The translations under genes were made by a program, and so were the position numbers. DNA of 34,206 bases from assembly GCA_017524185.1 (NCBI GenBank), contig JAFWUG010000081.1, positions 1-34,206 of the forward strand, given 5' to 3'. The DNA comes from Bacteroidales bacterium (GTDB lineage: Bacteria > Bacteroidota > Bacteroidia > Bacteroidales > Tenuifilaceae). Positions 27,124 to 34,206 of this stretch are shown here, piece by piece. Under the pieces are notes generated by a model. It searched no databases. It was not told the DNA's origin and saw only the letters and a list, made by a program, of their open reading frames with translations. Numbering within the stretch: the stretch's first letter is position 1; every line of letters begins with the position of its first letter.

Positions 27124-28095
27124 TTAGTCGAAGCTTTGGGTTGGCATGGCAGCTAGTTCAACCATGCGTTCGTATTGCTCGGGGGTGAGGTCGTTGTAGT
27201 AGTAGTTCACTGGATCTACGGGCTGATCGTTGATTCGCACTTCGTAGTGTAGGTGTGGGGCCACCGATGTGCCAGTGTTGCCCACGTGGCCAATCACCTG
27301 TCCGCGTTTCACTTTCTGTCCCTTGCGCACGTTGATTTTGCTCATGTGGGCATATAGGCTTTTGTAGCCAAACCCGTGGTCGATCACCACGTTGTTGCCG
27401 TAGCCGCGTTGCAGGTGTTCAATCCGCTCCACCACACCGTCGCCTGTGGCGTAGATGTCGGCGCCTGTGGGGGCGGTGAAATCCATGCCGGTGTGCATTT
27501 TAGGCACTTTGTAGAAGGGGTGTATACGCATGCCAAACGACGAGGCCATGCGGGTCAGCGTGCGGTCGCTGATGGGCATAATGGCTGGGATGCTGCGCAC
27601 CAATTCCTCTTTGCGCTGTGCAAGGGCTATAATTTCGTCGAACGAGCGGCTTTGAATGTATGTTTTTTGCGCCAAAGCATCAAGTTTTATTGACGTTTCA
27701 GCAATCAAGCGGCCATTTTCGAGGTTCTCTAGGTATTCGTAGCGATCCACACCGCCCATTCCCGCGCTGCGCACGGTGGAGGGGAGCGGTTCGGCCTCGA
27801 ATATGGTGCGGTAGATGTTGTCGTCGCGGCGTTGTAGGTCTTCTAGCACTAGCCGCAGGGCATCAATGCGGCGGTTGATTAGTTCGTAGTTGTCGACCAG
27901 GTTCTGGTTCTCGCGCTTCAGTTTGCGAACCTCTGGTGTATCGACAATGAAAGGAAACACAAGGTATGATATGGCCGAAATAACCATAAATGCAAGGATA
28001 TAGCGTATCACCAACCACACCTTTTCTTTGGTGGTGCGTTGCATCTCGGTGAAAACGAGCTCCTGCGGATTGAATTTGTATTTCGACTTCGACAC
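27124..28095 (-). CDS. M23 family (LytM-type) envelope peptidase, copy B
   Basis: 323 residues with one N-terminal TM (about 29-50) placing the rest in the periplasm. A coiled-coil segment (about 56-95) precedes the M23 domain (about 185-300). Zinc-ligand and catalytic residues are visible: H201-x-x-x-D205 in HTGMDF and H281-x-H283 in APHLHYE, plus YAH at 248-250, so the enzyme should be active. M23 enzymes cut peptidoglycan peptide cross-links. It is about half identical by eye to the gene 44 nt upstream, including IYATGDGVVE and the NNVVIDHGFGYK-type block. The tail is distinctive (QYERMVELAAMPTQSFD). Confidence 0.95.
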   Translation of the reverse strand: MSKSKYKFNPQELVFTEMQRTTKEKVWLVIRYILAFMVISAISYLVFPFIVDTPEVRKLKRENQNLVDNYELINRRIDALRLVLEDLQRRDDNIYRTIFEAEPLPSTVRSAGMGGVDRYEYLENLENGRLIAETSIKLDALAQKTYIQSRSFDEIIALAQRKEELVRSIPAIMPISDRTLTRMASSFGMRIHPFYKVPKMHTGMDFTAPTGADIYATGDGVVERIEHLQRGYGNNVVIDHGFGYKSLYAHMSKINVRKGQKVKRGQVIGHVGNTGTSVAPHLHYEVRINDQPVDPVNYYYNDLTPEQYERMVELAAMPTQSFD

Positions 28096-28139
28096 TTACC
28101 CTAAGGCGTTCTGTTTTAGTTATATATCGATGCCATTCC

Positions 28140-29102
28140 TTAGTCGAGGAACTGGCTCGAGGCGTTTTTAAGCATGTTCTCGTATTCCTCCTCGCTCATA
28201 TTGTTGAAATAGTTGAGGGGGTTCACCTGCTTGTTGCGCACAATCACTTCGTAGTGCAGGTGTGGTCCAGTACTACGTCCGCTGTTGCCCAGTTGGCCAA
28301 TCTCTTCGGCCCGCTTCACTTTTTGTCCTGGTTCTACACTTATTTTGTGCAGATGCGCGTAGCGGGTTTTGTAGCCAAAGCCATGATCTATTACCACCTG
28401 GTTGCCATATCCGCCAAACGAGTACGAAGTGCTTTCAACCACGCCATCGCCTGTGGCATAGATGGGAGTGCCTATGGCTCCCGCAAAATCTAGGCCGTGG
28501 TGGAACGATACTTGGCCTGTTACTGGGTGTCGCTTGCGAGGGCCAAAAAAGTCAGAGATGCGCGATATGTCTTTCACCGATATTGGGTGAATGGCGGGTA
28601 TGCATTCGTTGAGCAGTTCTTTGTTCTTGGCCAGCGCAATCACGTCGTCGAACGATCGCGATTGGATGTAGGCACGCCAGGCGAGTTCGTCGAGCGTTTC
28701 GGAGGTGTGCCGCAGCATATCGGCGTATTCCGATGCGCCGAAGTTGTACTCTTCGTGGCCACCGTAGCCGCCTTTGCGGATTGAAAGCGGTATGGGGTCT
28801 GATTCGAATATGACACGGTAGAGCTGATTGTCGTGTGTTTCTATTTGCTGCATCATTTCCACCATTTCGTTCATCTGACGCTGGGTGAGTTTGTATTTAA
28901 GCAGCAGGTCGGCGTTTTCGCGCTGTAGTGCTAGCACGCTGGGTGTATCGATGAACGAGGTGAACGCAAATCCCAGCCCAACAAATATTCCTCCCGCAAT
29001 CAGCAGACGTAGCGCAAATTTTGCTAATCGCTGCCGAAGCGATACATTTATGGTATCGAAGGTGAGTGTTTGTGGGTTATAGCGGAATTTGGTTTTGGTC
29101 AT
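28140..29102 (-). CDS. M23 family (LytM-type) envelope peptidase, copy A
   Basis: 320 residues with an N-terminal TM (about 30-51), a short coiled coil (about 55-90) and an M23 domain (about 183-298). Active-site residues are present: H201-x-x-x-D205 in HHGLDF, H250 in YAHLH, and H281-x-H283 in GPHLHYE. The opening KFRYNPQTLTFD is shared with copy B (KYKFNPQELVFT), suggesting a conserved cytoplasmic tag before the TM. It is the first gene of the operon and is read from the promoter at 29151-29180, divergent from alaS. A role in cell-wall remodelling at division or growth is inferred from the family. Confidence 0.95.
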   Translation of the reverse strand: MTKTKFRYNPQTLTFDTINVSLRQRLAKFALRLLIAGGIFVGLGFAFTSFIDTPSVLALQRENADLLLKYKLTQRQMNEMVEMMQQIETHDNQLYRVIFESDPIPLSIRKGGYGGHEEYNFGASEYADMLRHTSETLDELAWRAYIQSRSFDDVIALAKNKELLNECIPAIHPISVKDISRISDFFGPRKRHPVTGQVSFHHGLDFAGAIGTPIYATGDGVVESTSYSFGGYGNQVVIDHGFGYKTRYAHLHKISVEPGQKVKRAEEIGQLGNSGRSTGPHLHYEVIVRNKQVNPLNYFNNMSEEEYENMLKNASSQFLD

Positions 29103-29162
29103 ATCGTTATGCTACAGCCAATTATGAATTTATTGCGGCCAGAGCGACTGCAAATCTACATG

Positions 29163-29176
29163 AAAATTATAATTTT
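29163..29176. promoter_or_regulatory. Perfect 14-bp palindrome in the promoter spacer, candidate MerR operator
   Basis: AAAATTATAATTTT is its own reverse complement. It fills most of the 19-nt spacer of the minus-strand promoter and overlaps the weak plus-strand -7 box of alaS. MerR regulators bind dyads in this position. It is AT-only, so chance occurrence is a real alternative. Confidence 0.45.
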
Positions 29177-29177
29177 G
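29170..29177 (+). promoter_or_regulatory. Putative alaS -7 element
   Basis: TAATTTTG matches TAnnTTTG; the upstream -33 region has only ACTG at 29147-29150. The leader to the alaS ATG would be about 90 nt. Confidence 0.35.
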
Positions 29178-29271
29178 CAATGCCAAAAGTGAACTTTTTT
29201 GGGGTATGTCCCCGCTTTTTTTTTTGAGCGGTGTGGAATATATACGTGATAATAAGCTGAATATCAATTAT

Positions 29272-31902
29272 ATGACATCAACAGAACTACGACAGCAATT
29301 TCTCAACTTTTTTCGGGACAAGGCACATCAGATAGTGCCATCGGCTCCCATGGTGGTTAAGAACGATCCTACGCTCATGTTCACCAATGCGGGCATGAAT
29401 CAGTTCAAGGACATATTTTTGGGCAACTCGCCCGCAGCTTCGCCGCGTGTGGCCGACGCTCAGAAATGCTTGCGCGTGTCGGGTAAGCACAACGACTTGG
29501 AGGAGGTGGGACACGACACCTATCATCATACCATGTTCGAGATGCTCGGCAATTGGTCGTTTGGCGACTATTTCAAGCGCGAGGCCATCGATTGGGCATG
29601 GGAGTTTCTGGTGGATGTGCTAAAAATCGATAGCAAACGGCTGTATGCCACTGTGTTTGAGGGTAATCCCGATGATGGGGTGGAACTTGATACCGAGGCC
29701 ATGGATTGCTGGAGGCGCATTATGCCCGAGGCGCATATCATAAAAGGTAACAAAAAAGACAATTTTTGGGAGATGGGCGACACTGGCCCGTGTGGCCCTT
29801 GTTCGGAGATTCACATCGATTTGCGCCCCGACGACCAGCGTGCACAGATTCCTGGGCACGAGCTGGTGAATAAGGATCATCCGCTGGTGATTGAGATTTG
29901 GAATTTGGTGTTTATGCAGTATAATCGTCGTGCCAACGGCACGCTCGACCCTCTGCCCGCAAAGCATGTCGATACTGGTATGGGCTTTGAGCGCCTGGCT
30001 ATGGTGGTTCAGGGCAAGCAGAGCAACTATGACACCGACATATTTACACCGTTAATAGCTAAAATATCAGCTATTTCAGGGCATAAATATGGACGCGACA
30101 AGGACATCGATACGGCAATGCGCGTTATGGCCGATCATGTGCGCACCATAGCCTTTGCAATTGCTGATGGTCAGCTGCCATCGAACAACAAGGCTGGCTA
30201 TGTGATTCGCCGTATTTTGCGTCGCGCCGTGCGCTATAGCTACACATTCCTTGGCACTCGTACCGTCATATTGCATCAACTGCTGCCTACGCTTATTGAG
30301 ATTATGGGCGATGCCTATCCCGAATTGCCTGCGCAGCAAACGCTTATAGCACAGGTAATCAAGGAGGAGGAAGAGGCGTTTCTGCGTACCCTGGCCACGG
30401 GCATTGCTATGCTCGATCGAATTATTGCCGAAACCAAGGCTCAGAACTACGTGGTAGTAAGCGGTAACGTAGCATTTGAATTATATGATACATTTGGCTT
30501 TCCGCTTGATCTCACCGAGCTTATCCTAAAGGAACATGGCTTGGCCGCCAATAGGCGTGAGTTTGAAGCTGCCATGGAAGCTCAGAAGCAGCGTGCGCGT
30601 AACGCCTCGTCAATAGAAGCGGGCGATTGGGTAGTATTGACCGACGATGAGCAGGAGGAGTTTATTGGCTACGATCGTCAGCAGGCCGAGGTGCAAATCA
30701 CTCGCTATAGGCGTGTGAAAGCCAAGCAGCAGGAATTGCTTCAGCTGGTGTTTAACCTTACGCCTTTTTACGCCGAGAGCGGTGGTCAGGTGGGGGATAC
30801 GGGCTATATAGAAGCCCCAGATGGTACTCGCACTCAGATACTTAATACGGTGAAAGAGAACAATTTGATTGTGCATCAGGTTGACGCTTTGCCTGCCGAT
30901 CCCACCGTGCGTTTCAATGCAGTGGTGGATTTGGAGAGGCGCACCAGTACGGCTAACAATCATACGGCCACGCACTTGCTGCACCAGGCACTGCGCGAGG
31001 TGTTGGGAACTCACGTTGAGCAGAAAGGCTCATTGGTTAGTCCTGGTAGTTTGCGTTTTGATTTCTCTCATTTCCAAAAGCTTACCGATGAAGAGTTGCT
31101 GCAGGTTGAGCGTATTGTGAATAGGCGTATTAGGCAGAATCTGCCGCTCGACGAGCGTCGTAATTTGCCCATCAACGAGGCACGCGAGCTGGGTGCAATG
31201 GCTCTGTTTGGCGAGAAATATGGCGATTTGGTGCGTGTGATTCGTTTTGGCGATTCGGTGGAACTTTGCGGAGGCACTCACGTGTCGGCCACTGGTCAAA
31301 TAGGCATGTTCAAGATTATAACTGAAACGGCTATTGCGGCTGGTGTTAGGCGTATCGAGGCCATCACGGCCACAGCCGCCGAGGATTATACCCATAAATT
31401 GCAAAACACCGTGCGCGAAATTGGTGGTATGTTCCACAATGCGCCTAATTTAGTGAATGCCGTTAGCAAAGCACTCGACGAGAATGCAGATTTGCGCAAG
31501 CAGATTGAGGAGTTTATGCGTGAGCGGATAAAAACGCTTAAAAATCAGTTGCTTCAGAATGCCGAGGCTTTGGGCGATGCTCGTTTGGTGAGTCTTAGTA
31601 CCGAGTTGTCTGCCGATATGGTTAAGAATTTGGCACACATGCTGCGTGGCGAGGTATCGCAGGGGCTTGTGTTTGTGGCTGCCACGTCGGACAGCGGCAA
31701 GCCGCTAATCACCATTGCGCTCAGCGACGATATGGTGGCACGCGGACTAAATGCGTCGGCTTTGGTGCGTGAGGCGGCCAAAGAGATTCAAGGAGGCGGT
31801 GGCGGTCAGCCTTTCTTTGCTCAGGCAGGCGGAAAAAATGCTGCTGGTCTTGAGGCTGCGCTTGCCCGTGCCAAAGCTTCGATTGTGGCGCAAGTGGGTT
31901 AG
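29272..31902 (+). CDS. alaS: Alanyl-tRNA synthetase
   Basis: 876 residues from the ATG at 29272 ([14 protein letters not shown]), matching the usual start and length of about 875; an in-frame ATG at 29206 adds 22 residues not seen in the family. It charges tRNA-Ala in the cytoplasm. The class II catalytic core holds [15 protein letters not shown] and the [15 protein letters not shown] block. The editing domain has [11 protein letters not shown] and [13 protein letters not shown], giving the zinc-binding His, His, Cys and His residues that clear mischarged Ser and Gly. The C-terminal C-Ala domain contains [15 protein letters not shown]. It is transcribed alone, divergent from the M23 operon, and ends at a strong terminator. 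Confidence 0.98.
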   Translation: MTSTELRQQFLNFFRDKAHQIVPSAPMVVKNDPTLMFTNAGMNQFKDIFLGNSPAASPRVADAQKCLRVSGKHNDLEEVGHDTYHHTMFEMLGNWSFGDYFKREAIDWAWEFLVDVLKIDSKRLYATVFEGNPDDGVELDTEAMDCWRRIMPEAHIIKGNKKDNFWEMGDTGPCGPCSEIHIDLRPDDQRAQIPGHELVNKDHPLVIEIWNLVFMQYNRRANGTLDPLPAKHVDTGMGFERLAMVVQGKQSNYDTDIFTPLIAKISAISGHKYGRDKDIDTAMRVMADHVRTIAFAIADGQLPSNNKAGYVIRRILRRAVRYSYTFLGTRTVILHQLLPTLIEIMGDAYPELPAQQTLIAQVIKEEEEAFLRTLATGIAMLDRIIAETKAQNYVVVSGNVAFELYDTFGFPLDLTELILKEHGLAANRREFEAAMEAQKQRARNASSIEAGDWVVLTDDEQEEFIGYDRQQAEVQITRYRRVKAKQQELLQLVFNLTPFYAESGGQVGDTGYIEAPDGTRTQILNTVKENNLIVHQVDALPADPTVRFNAVVDLERRTSTANNHTATHLLHQALREVLGTHVEQKGSLVSPGSLRFDFSHFQKLTDEELLQVERIVNRRIRQNLPLDERRNLPINEARELGAMALFGEKYGDLVRVIRFGDSVELCGGTHVSATGQIGMFKIITETAIAAGVRRIEAITATAAEDYTHKLQNTVREIGGMFHNAPNLVNAVSKALDENADLRKQIEEFMRERIKTLKNQLLQNAEALGDARLVSLSTELSADMVKNLAHMLRGEVSQGLVFVAATSDSGKPLITIALSDDMVARGLNASALVREAAKEIQGGGGGQPFFAQAGGKNAAGLEAALARAKASIVAQVG

Positions 31903-31930
31903 GAAGTAGTTCCGAAACATCGATAAATAT

Positions 31931-31958
31931 AAAGGGCTGCCCGTTTGGACAGCCCTTT
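31931..31958 (+). terminator. Terminator after alaS, probably bidirectional
   Basis: AAAGGGCTG (31931-31939) pairs with CAGCCCTTT (31950-31958) around a 10-nt loop, followed by AATATTATT. The opposite strand has a similar layout, so it can also end the convergent T9SS gene. Confidence 0.85.
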
Positions 31959-31983
31959 AATATTATTGATTCGCCTATATCGT

Positions 31984-34206
31984 CTATAGTTTTATCACCT
32001 TGGCGGCTGCATTGCCCATGCGCACAATGTATGTGCCTGCGACAAGACGGCTTATGTCCACGTAGGTTTTGCCGTTGGCCGATTGCTGTAGCACAAGTTG
32101 GCCGCTGATGCTGTAAACCCTAACATCGGAATTTGCTGATTCAATGTAGAAGCCTGTGCTGGTGGGGTTGGGAGAAAGGCTTAGCTGCTCGCAAGCGGTA
32201 TCGAATAGCCCTGTTTGCGACTGCTCTATGATGGTTAGGTGTAGAGTTATCGTGCTGTCGCAGCCAGCGGCGGTGGTGAATTGCTGCACGTAGTCGCCAC
32301 TCGAGGTGAGGGTTTGGTTGTTCCACTCGTAGCTGTTTGATGTTGTAATTGTAAATTCACCGTTATAGGGTTCTTGGATAGATAGATGTAGGGTTACCGT
32401 GCTGTCGCAGCCAGCGGTTGTGATGAATTGTTGCACATGGTTGCCGCTTGTGGTGTAGGGTTGGCCGTTCCATTCGTATACTTGGCAGGCAATAGCATCA
32501 AACTCGTGGGTTGTGGGTAGGCATATTGGGCTTACTTCAAATACGGCAATCAAGGTGCTATCCTGTGTAACCTCGAAGTTGTATTCTATGTTGGTGCTCA
32601 GCTCTTGTCCGTTCGACATCCAGTGCACGAATCGATAGCCTTCGTTGGCCTTTGCAACCAGCGTGGCATAGTCGTTTGCATTGTAGTTTCTGGCACCGCT
32701 TATTGTGCCACCTTCTGCGGGTTCGGCCACAGCTGTTACGCTGTAGATGATGATGGTTGCATCTGCCTCGAATTCAGCTGTGTAGTTGGCATCTTCAGTT
32801 ACGGTTATGTTGCGCTCGGCGGCGGTGATTCCGTCGGTCCATTTAAGGAATTTGTAGCCAGCGTAGGCACGTGCTTTGAGCGAGATGGTGGTTCCCTCGG
32901 TGTAGGTTCCAGTACCCTCCACGTAGCCACCCTCGGTTGGGTTTGCCGAGGCTGTGATGGTATAGGAGGTGGGAGAGGGAATGGTAAGTTCTTCAAACTC
33001 AGCCGTTACTGTTACGTCGAAGTGGGGCATTGTGAATTTGTTTGCGAAGATGACAACCTCGGTGCTGGCGTCGCCTGTTTTATGGGCTTTTAGGCTGCCA
33101 GCCACGATTTGATAACCATCGGCAGGGGTGATTGTAAGCACAACCTCGTCGCCCGCCTTAAATTCGGTGGCGGTGGTGCTTATTGTGCCGTTAGCCGTGG
33201 TAGCAAAGGTGATGGTGTATCTTGGGCTGGCGTTCACCGTAATGTTGCAGGTGGCTGTGTATCCGCTTTCGGCGGTGGTGGCGGTGATGGTTGCTGTACC
33301 TTCGGAGATGGCGGTTACTACGCCGTTGTTTATCGTTACTACGCTGGGCATGTTGCTGCTCCAGTTAATCGCTTGGTTAGTAGCGTTGTTGGGCAGAATG
33401 GTTGCAGATAGCGTGTAGGTGTCGCCCTCGGTGAGGGTTAGGTTGTCGGGGGTTAGTTCAATGCCCGTAACATCTACGGTTGCGGCGTTCACTGTTACGT
33501 TACAGGTGGCGCTAATGCCGTCTATCTCAGCGGTGATTGTGGCTGAGCCTACGCCAACGAAGTTTATTAGTCCGTTGTTTACAGTGGCCACACCGTTGTT
33601 GTCGCTGCTCCAAATGATGTTTTGGTTGAGCGCATCGGATGGCGTTATGGTTGCTGTGAGTTGTACACTGGCATCGCCTAAGGTGGCTACCAATGTGGTT
33701 TGGCTTAGGGTTATGTTCTCTACTGAAATCGCCTCAAACTCAGCCACTAAGGTGCGGTCTTTGTTGGCCGTGAATGTGTATGTAGCGCTGGAGTTCACCG
33801 TGCTGTTGCCCTCTTTCCAGCCCATAAACGTATATCCCTCGGCAGGCGTGGCCTTCAGGGTAACCGATTGGCCGTGGTTGTAGTTACCGCCGCCGCTCAC
33901 CGTACCGCCATTTGCGGGATTAGCGGAAGCGCTGATGGTGTATGTATTTATCTCAAACTCAGCCACTAAGGTGCGATTTTTGTTGGCCGTGAATGTGTAT
34001 GTAGCGGTGGAGCTCACCGTGCTGTTGCCCTCTTTCCATCCCACAAACGTGTATCCCTCGGCAGGCGTGGCCTTCAGGGTAACCGATTGGCCGTGGTTGT
34101 AGTCTCCTCCGCCGCTCACCGTACTGCCATTTGCGGGATTAGCGGAAGCGCTGATGGTGTATGTATTTATCTCAAACTCAGCCACTAAGGTGCGATTTTT
34201 GCTGGC
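31984..34206 (-). CDS. Large repetitive T9SS-exported surface protein, C-terminal part
   Basis: 740 residues are visible and the frame stays open at the right edge, so the N-terminus is missing; the first possible start inside the window (GTG at 34185) is an internal Val. From the edge inward: two near-identical InlB-B-type repeats (YTISASANPANG ... GYTFVGWKEGNST ... RTLVAEFE); two BIG_2-like Ig domains (SVENITLSQTT ... IIWSSDNNGVATVN and GIELTPDNLTLTEGDTYTLS); three divergent InlB-type repeats (GYQIVAGSLK, GYKFLKWTDG, GYRFVHWMSNG); two cysteine modules ending AGCDSTVTLHL and AGCDSTITLHL; and a T9SS type A sorting tail (LSPNPTSTGFYIESANSDVR ... GTYIVRMGNAAAKVIKL). The tail directs export through T9SS and removal or anchoring at the surface. 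Adhesion or matrix binding is inferred from the domain types. Confidence 0.9.
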   Translation of the reverse strand, partial: ASKNRTLVAEFEINTYTISASANPANGSTVSGGGDYNHGQSVTLKATPAEGYTFVGWKEGNSTVSSTATYTFTANKNRTLVAEFEINTYTISASANPANGGTVSGGGNYNHGQSVTLKATPAEGYTFMGWKEGNSTVNSSATYTFTANKDRTLVAEFEAISVENITLSQTTLVATLGDASVQLTATITPSDALNQNIIWSSDNNGVATVNNGLINFVGVGSATITAEIDGISATCNVTVNAATVDVTGIELTPDNLTLTEGDTYTLSATILPNNATNQAINWSSNMPSVVTINNGVVTAISEGTATITATTAESGYTATCNITVNASPRYTITFATTANGTISTTATEFKAGDEVVLTITPADGYQIVAGSLKAHKTGDASTEVVIFANKFTMPHFDVTVTAEFEELTIPSPTSYTITASANPTEGGYVEGTGTYTEGTTISLKARAYAGYKFLKWTDGITAAERNITVTEDANYTAEFEADATIIIYSVTAVAEPAEGGTISGARNYNANDYATLVAKANEGYRFVHWMSNGQELSTNIEYNFEVTQDSTLIAVFEVSPICLPTTHEFDAIACQVYEWNGQPYTTSGNHVQQFITTAGCDSTVTLHLSIQEPYNGEFTITTSNSYEWNNQTLTSSGDYVQQFTTAAGCDSTITLHLTIIEQSQTGLFDTACEQLSLSPNPTSTGFYIESANSDVRVYSISGQLVLQQSANGKTYVDISRLVAGTYIVRMGNAAAKVIKL
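33733..34206 (-). repeat. Near-identical tandem 219-bp repeat within the T9SS surface gene
   Basis: The sequence CTCAAACTCAGCCACTAAGG recurs at 33733 (with one base offset of context), 33952 and 34171, a period of 219 bp or 73 codons. Units one and two differ at only a few positions (for example GCGCTGGAG against GCGGTGGAG, and TAGTTACC against TAGTCTCC). The third unit is cut by the window edge, so the true copy number is unknown. Confidence 0.9.

Larger units (their letters stand above)
29151..29180 (-). promoter_or_regulatory. Promoter of the M23-MerR-Nif3 operon
   Basis: On the minus strand, TTG (29180-29178) is followed after 19 nt by TAGATTTG (29158-29151), a full match to the Bacteroidota pattern, 48 nt before the first M23 gene. 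Confidence 0.7.

Noticed and set aside
34165..34185. GTG at 34185 as the start of the T9SS surface protein
   Set aside because: The frame stays open to the window edge and the residues before it (ASKNRTL) continue the repeat, so the codon is an internal Val.
31984..34206. CRISPR-like array in the repetitive right end
   Set aside because: The period is 219 bp, in frame, and encodes InlB-type domains; there are no short repeats with unique spacers.

Overview
The window looks like a chromosomal segment of a Bacteroidota bacterium, probably order Bacteroidales. Three kinds of evidence point there. Several gene starts are preceded by the Bacteroidota promoter pattern TTG-(19 to 21 nt)-TAnnTTTG. 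Several protein families are characteristic of the phylum: GLPGLI proteins, DUF4465 lipoproteins, DUF349 repeat proteins, TonB-receptor-like barrels with a carboxypeptidase-regulatory-like N-terminus, and a type IX secretion (T9SS) C-terminal sorting domain. Exported proteins carry lipoprotein or Sec signals typical of a two-membrane cell. The genus cannot be named from the sequence.

Layout. (1) 1-5263, minus: a probable iron- or haem-linked envelope operon with an outer-membrane barrel, an imelysin lipoprotein and two tandem di-haem oxidoreductase (DUF1111-like) lipoprotein genes; the last is cut by the window edge. (2) 5637-6617, plus: an unrecognised exported barrel-like protein, read divergently. 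(3) 6887-11776, minus: a four-gene envelope operon, GLPGLI - TonB-receptor-like barrel - unknown secreted protein - GLPGLI, with its own promoter and a terminator-like hairpin. This is the least understood unit here. (4) 11981-15534, minus: DUF349 protein and CTP synthase. (5) 15753-20312, plus: a DUF4465 lipoprotein, then YidC and a carboxyltransferase subunit of the oxaloacetate decarboxylase / pyruvate carboxylase type. (6) 20544-22751, plus: a two-TM sensor-like protein ending in a HAMP-like segment, with no output domain, followed 6 nt later by a TrkH potassium transporter. (7) 22762-24696, minus: an M49 (dipeptidyl peptidase III-like) metallopeptidase. (8) 24852-29102, minus: a compact operon of two M23 envelope peptidases, a small MerR regulator, a Nif3-like protein and a coiled-coil zinc-ribbon protein. 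(9) 29272-31902, plus: alanyl-tRNA synthetase. (10) 31984-34206, minus: the C-terminal part of a large repetitive T9SS-exported surface protein that runs off the right edge.

Regions 4, 5 and 9 are housekeeping (nucleotide synthesis, membrane protein insertion, central carbon metabolism, translation). Regions 1, 2, 3 and 10 are cell-envelope functions. Most units are separated by clear hairpin terminators (near 6641, 11921, 20336, 24797 and 31931). I saw no tRNA, rRNA, CRISPR array, transposase, integrase or phage gene. The best leads are the GLPGLI operon, the sensor-TrkH pair, the duplicated di-haem genes beside imelysin, and a perfect palindrome inside the promoter of the operon that encodes the MerR regulator.
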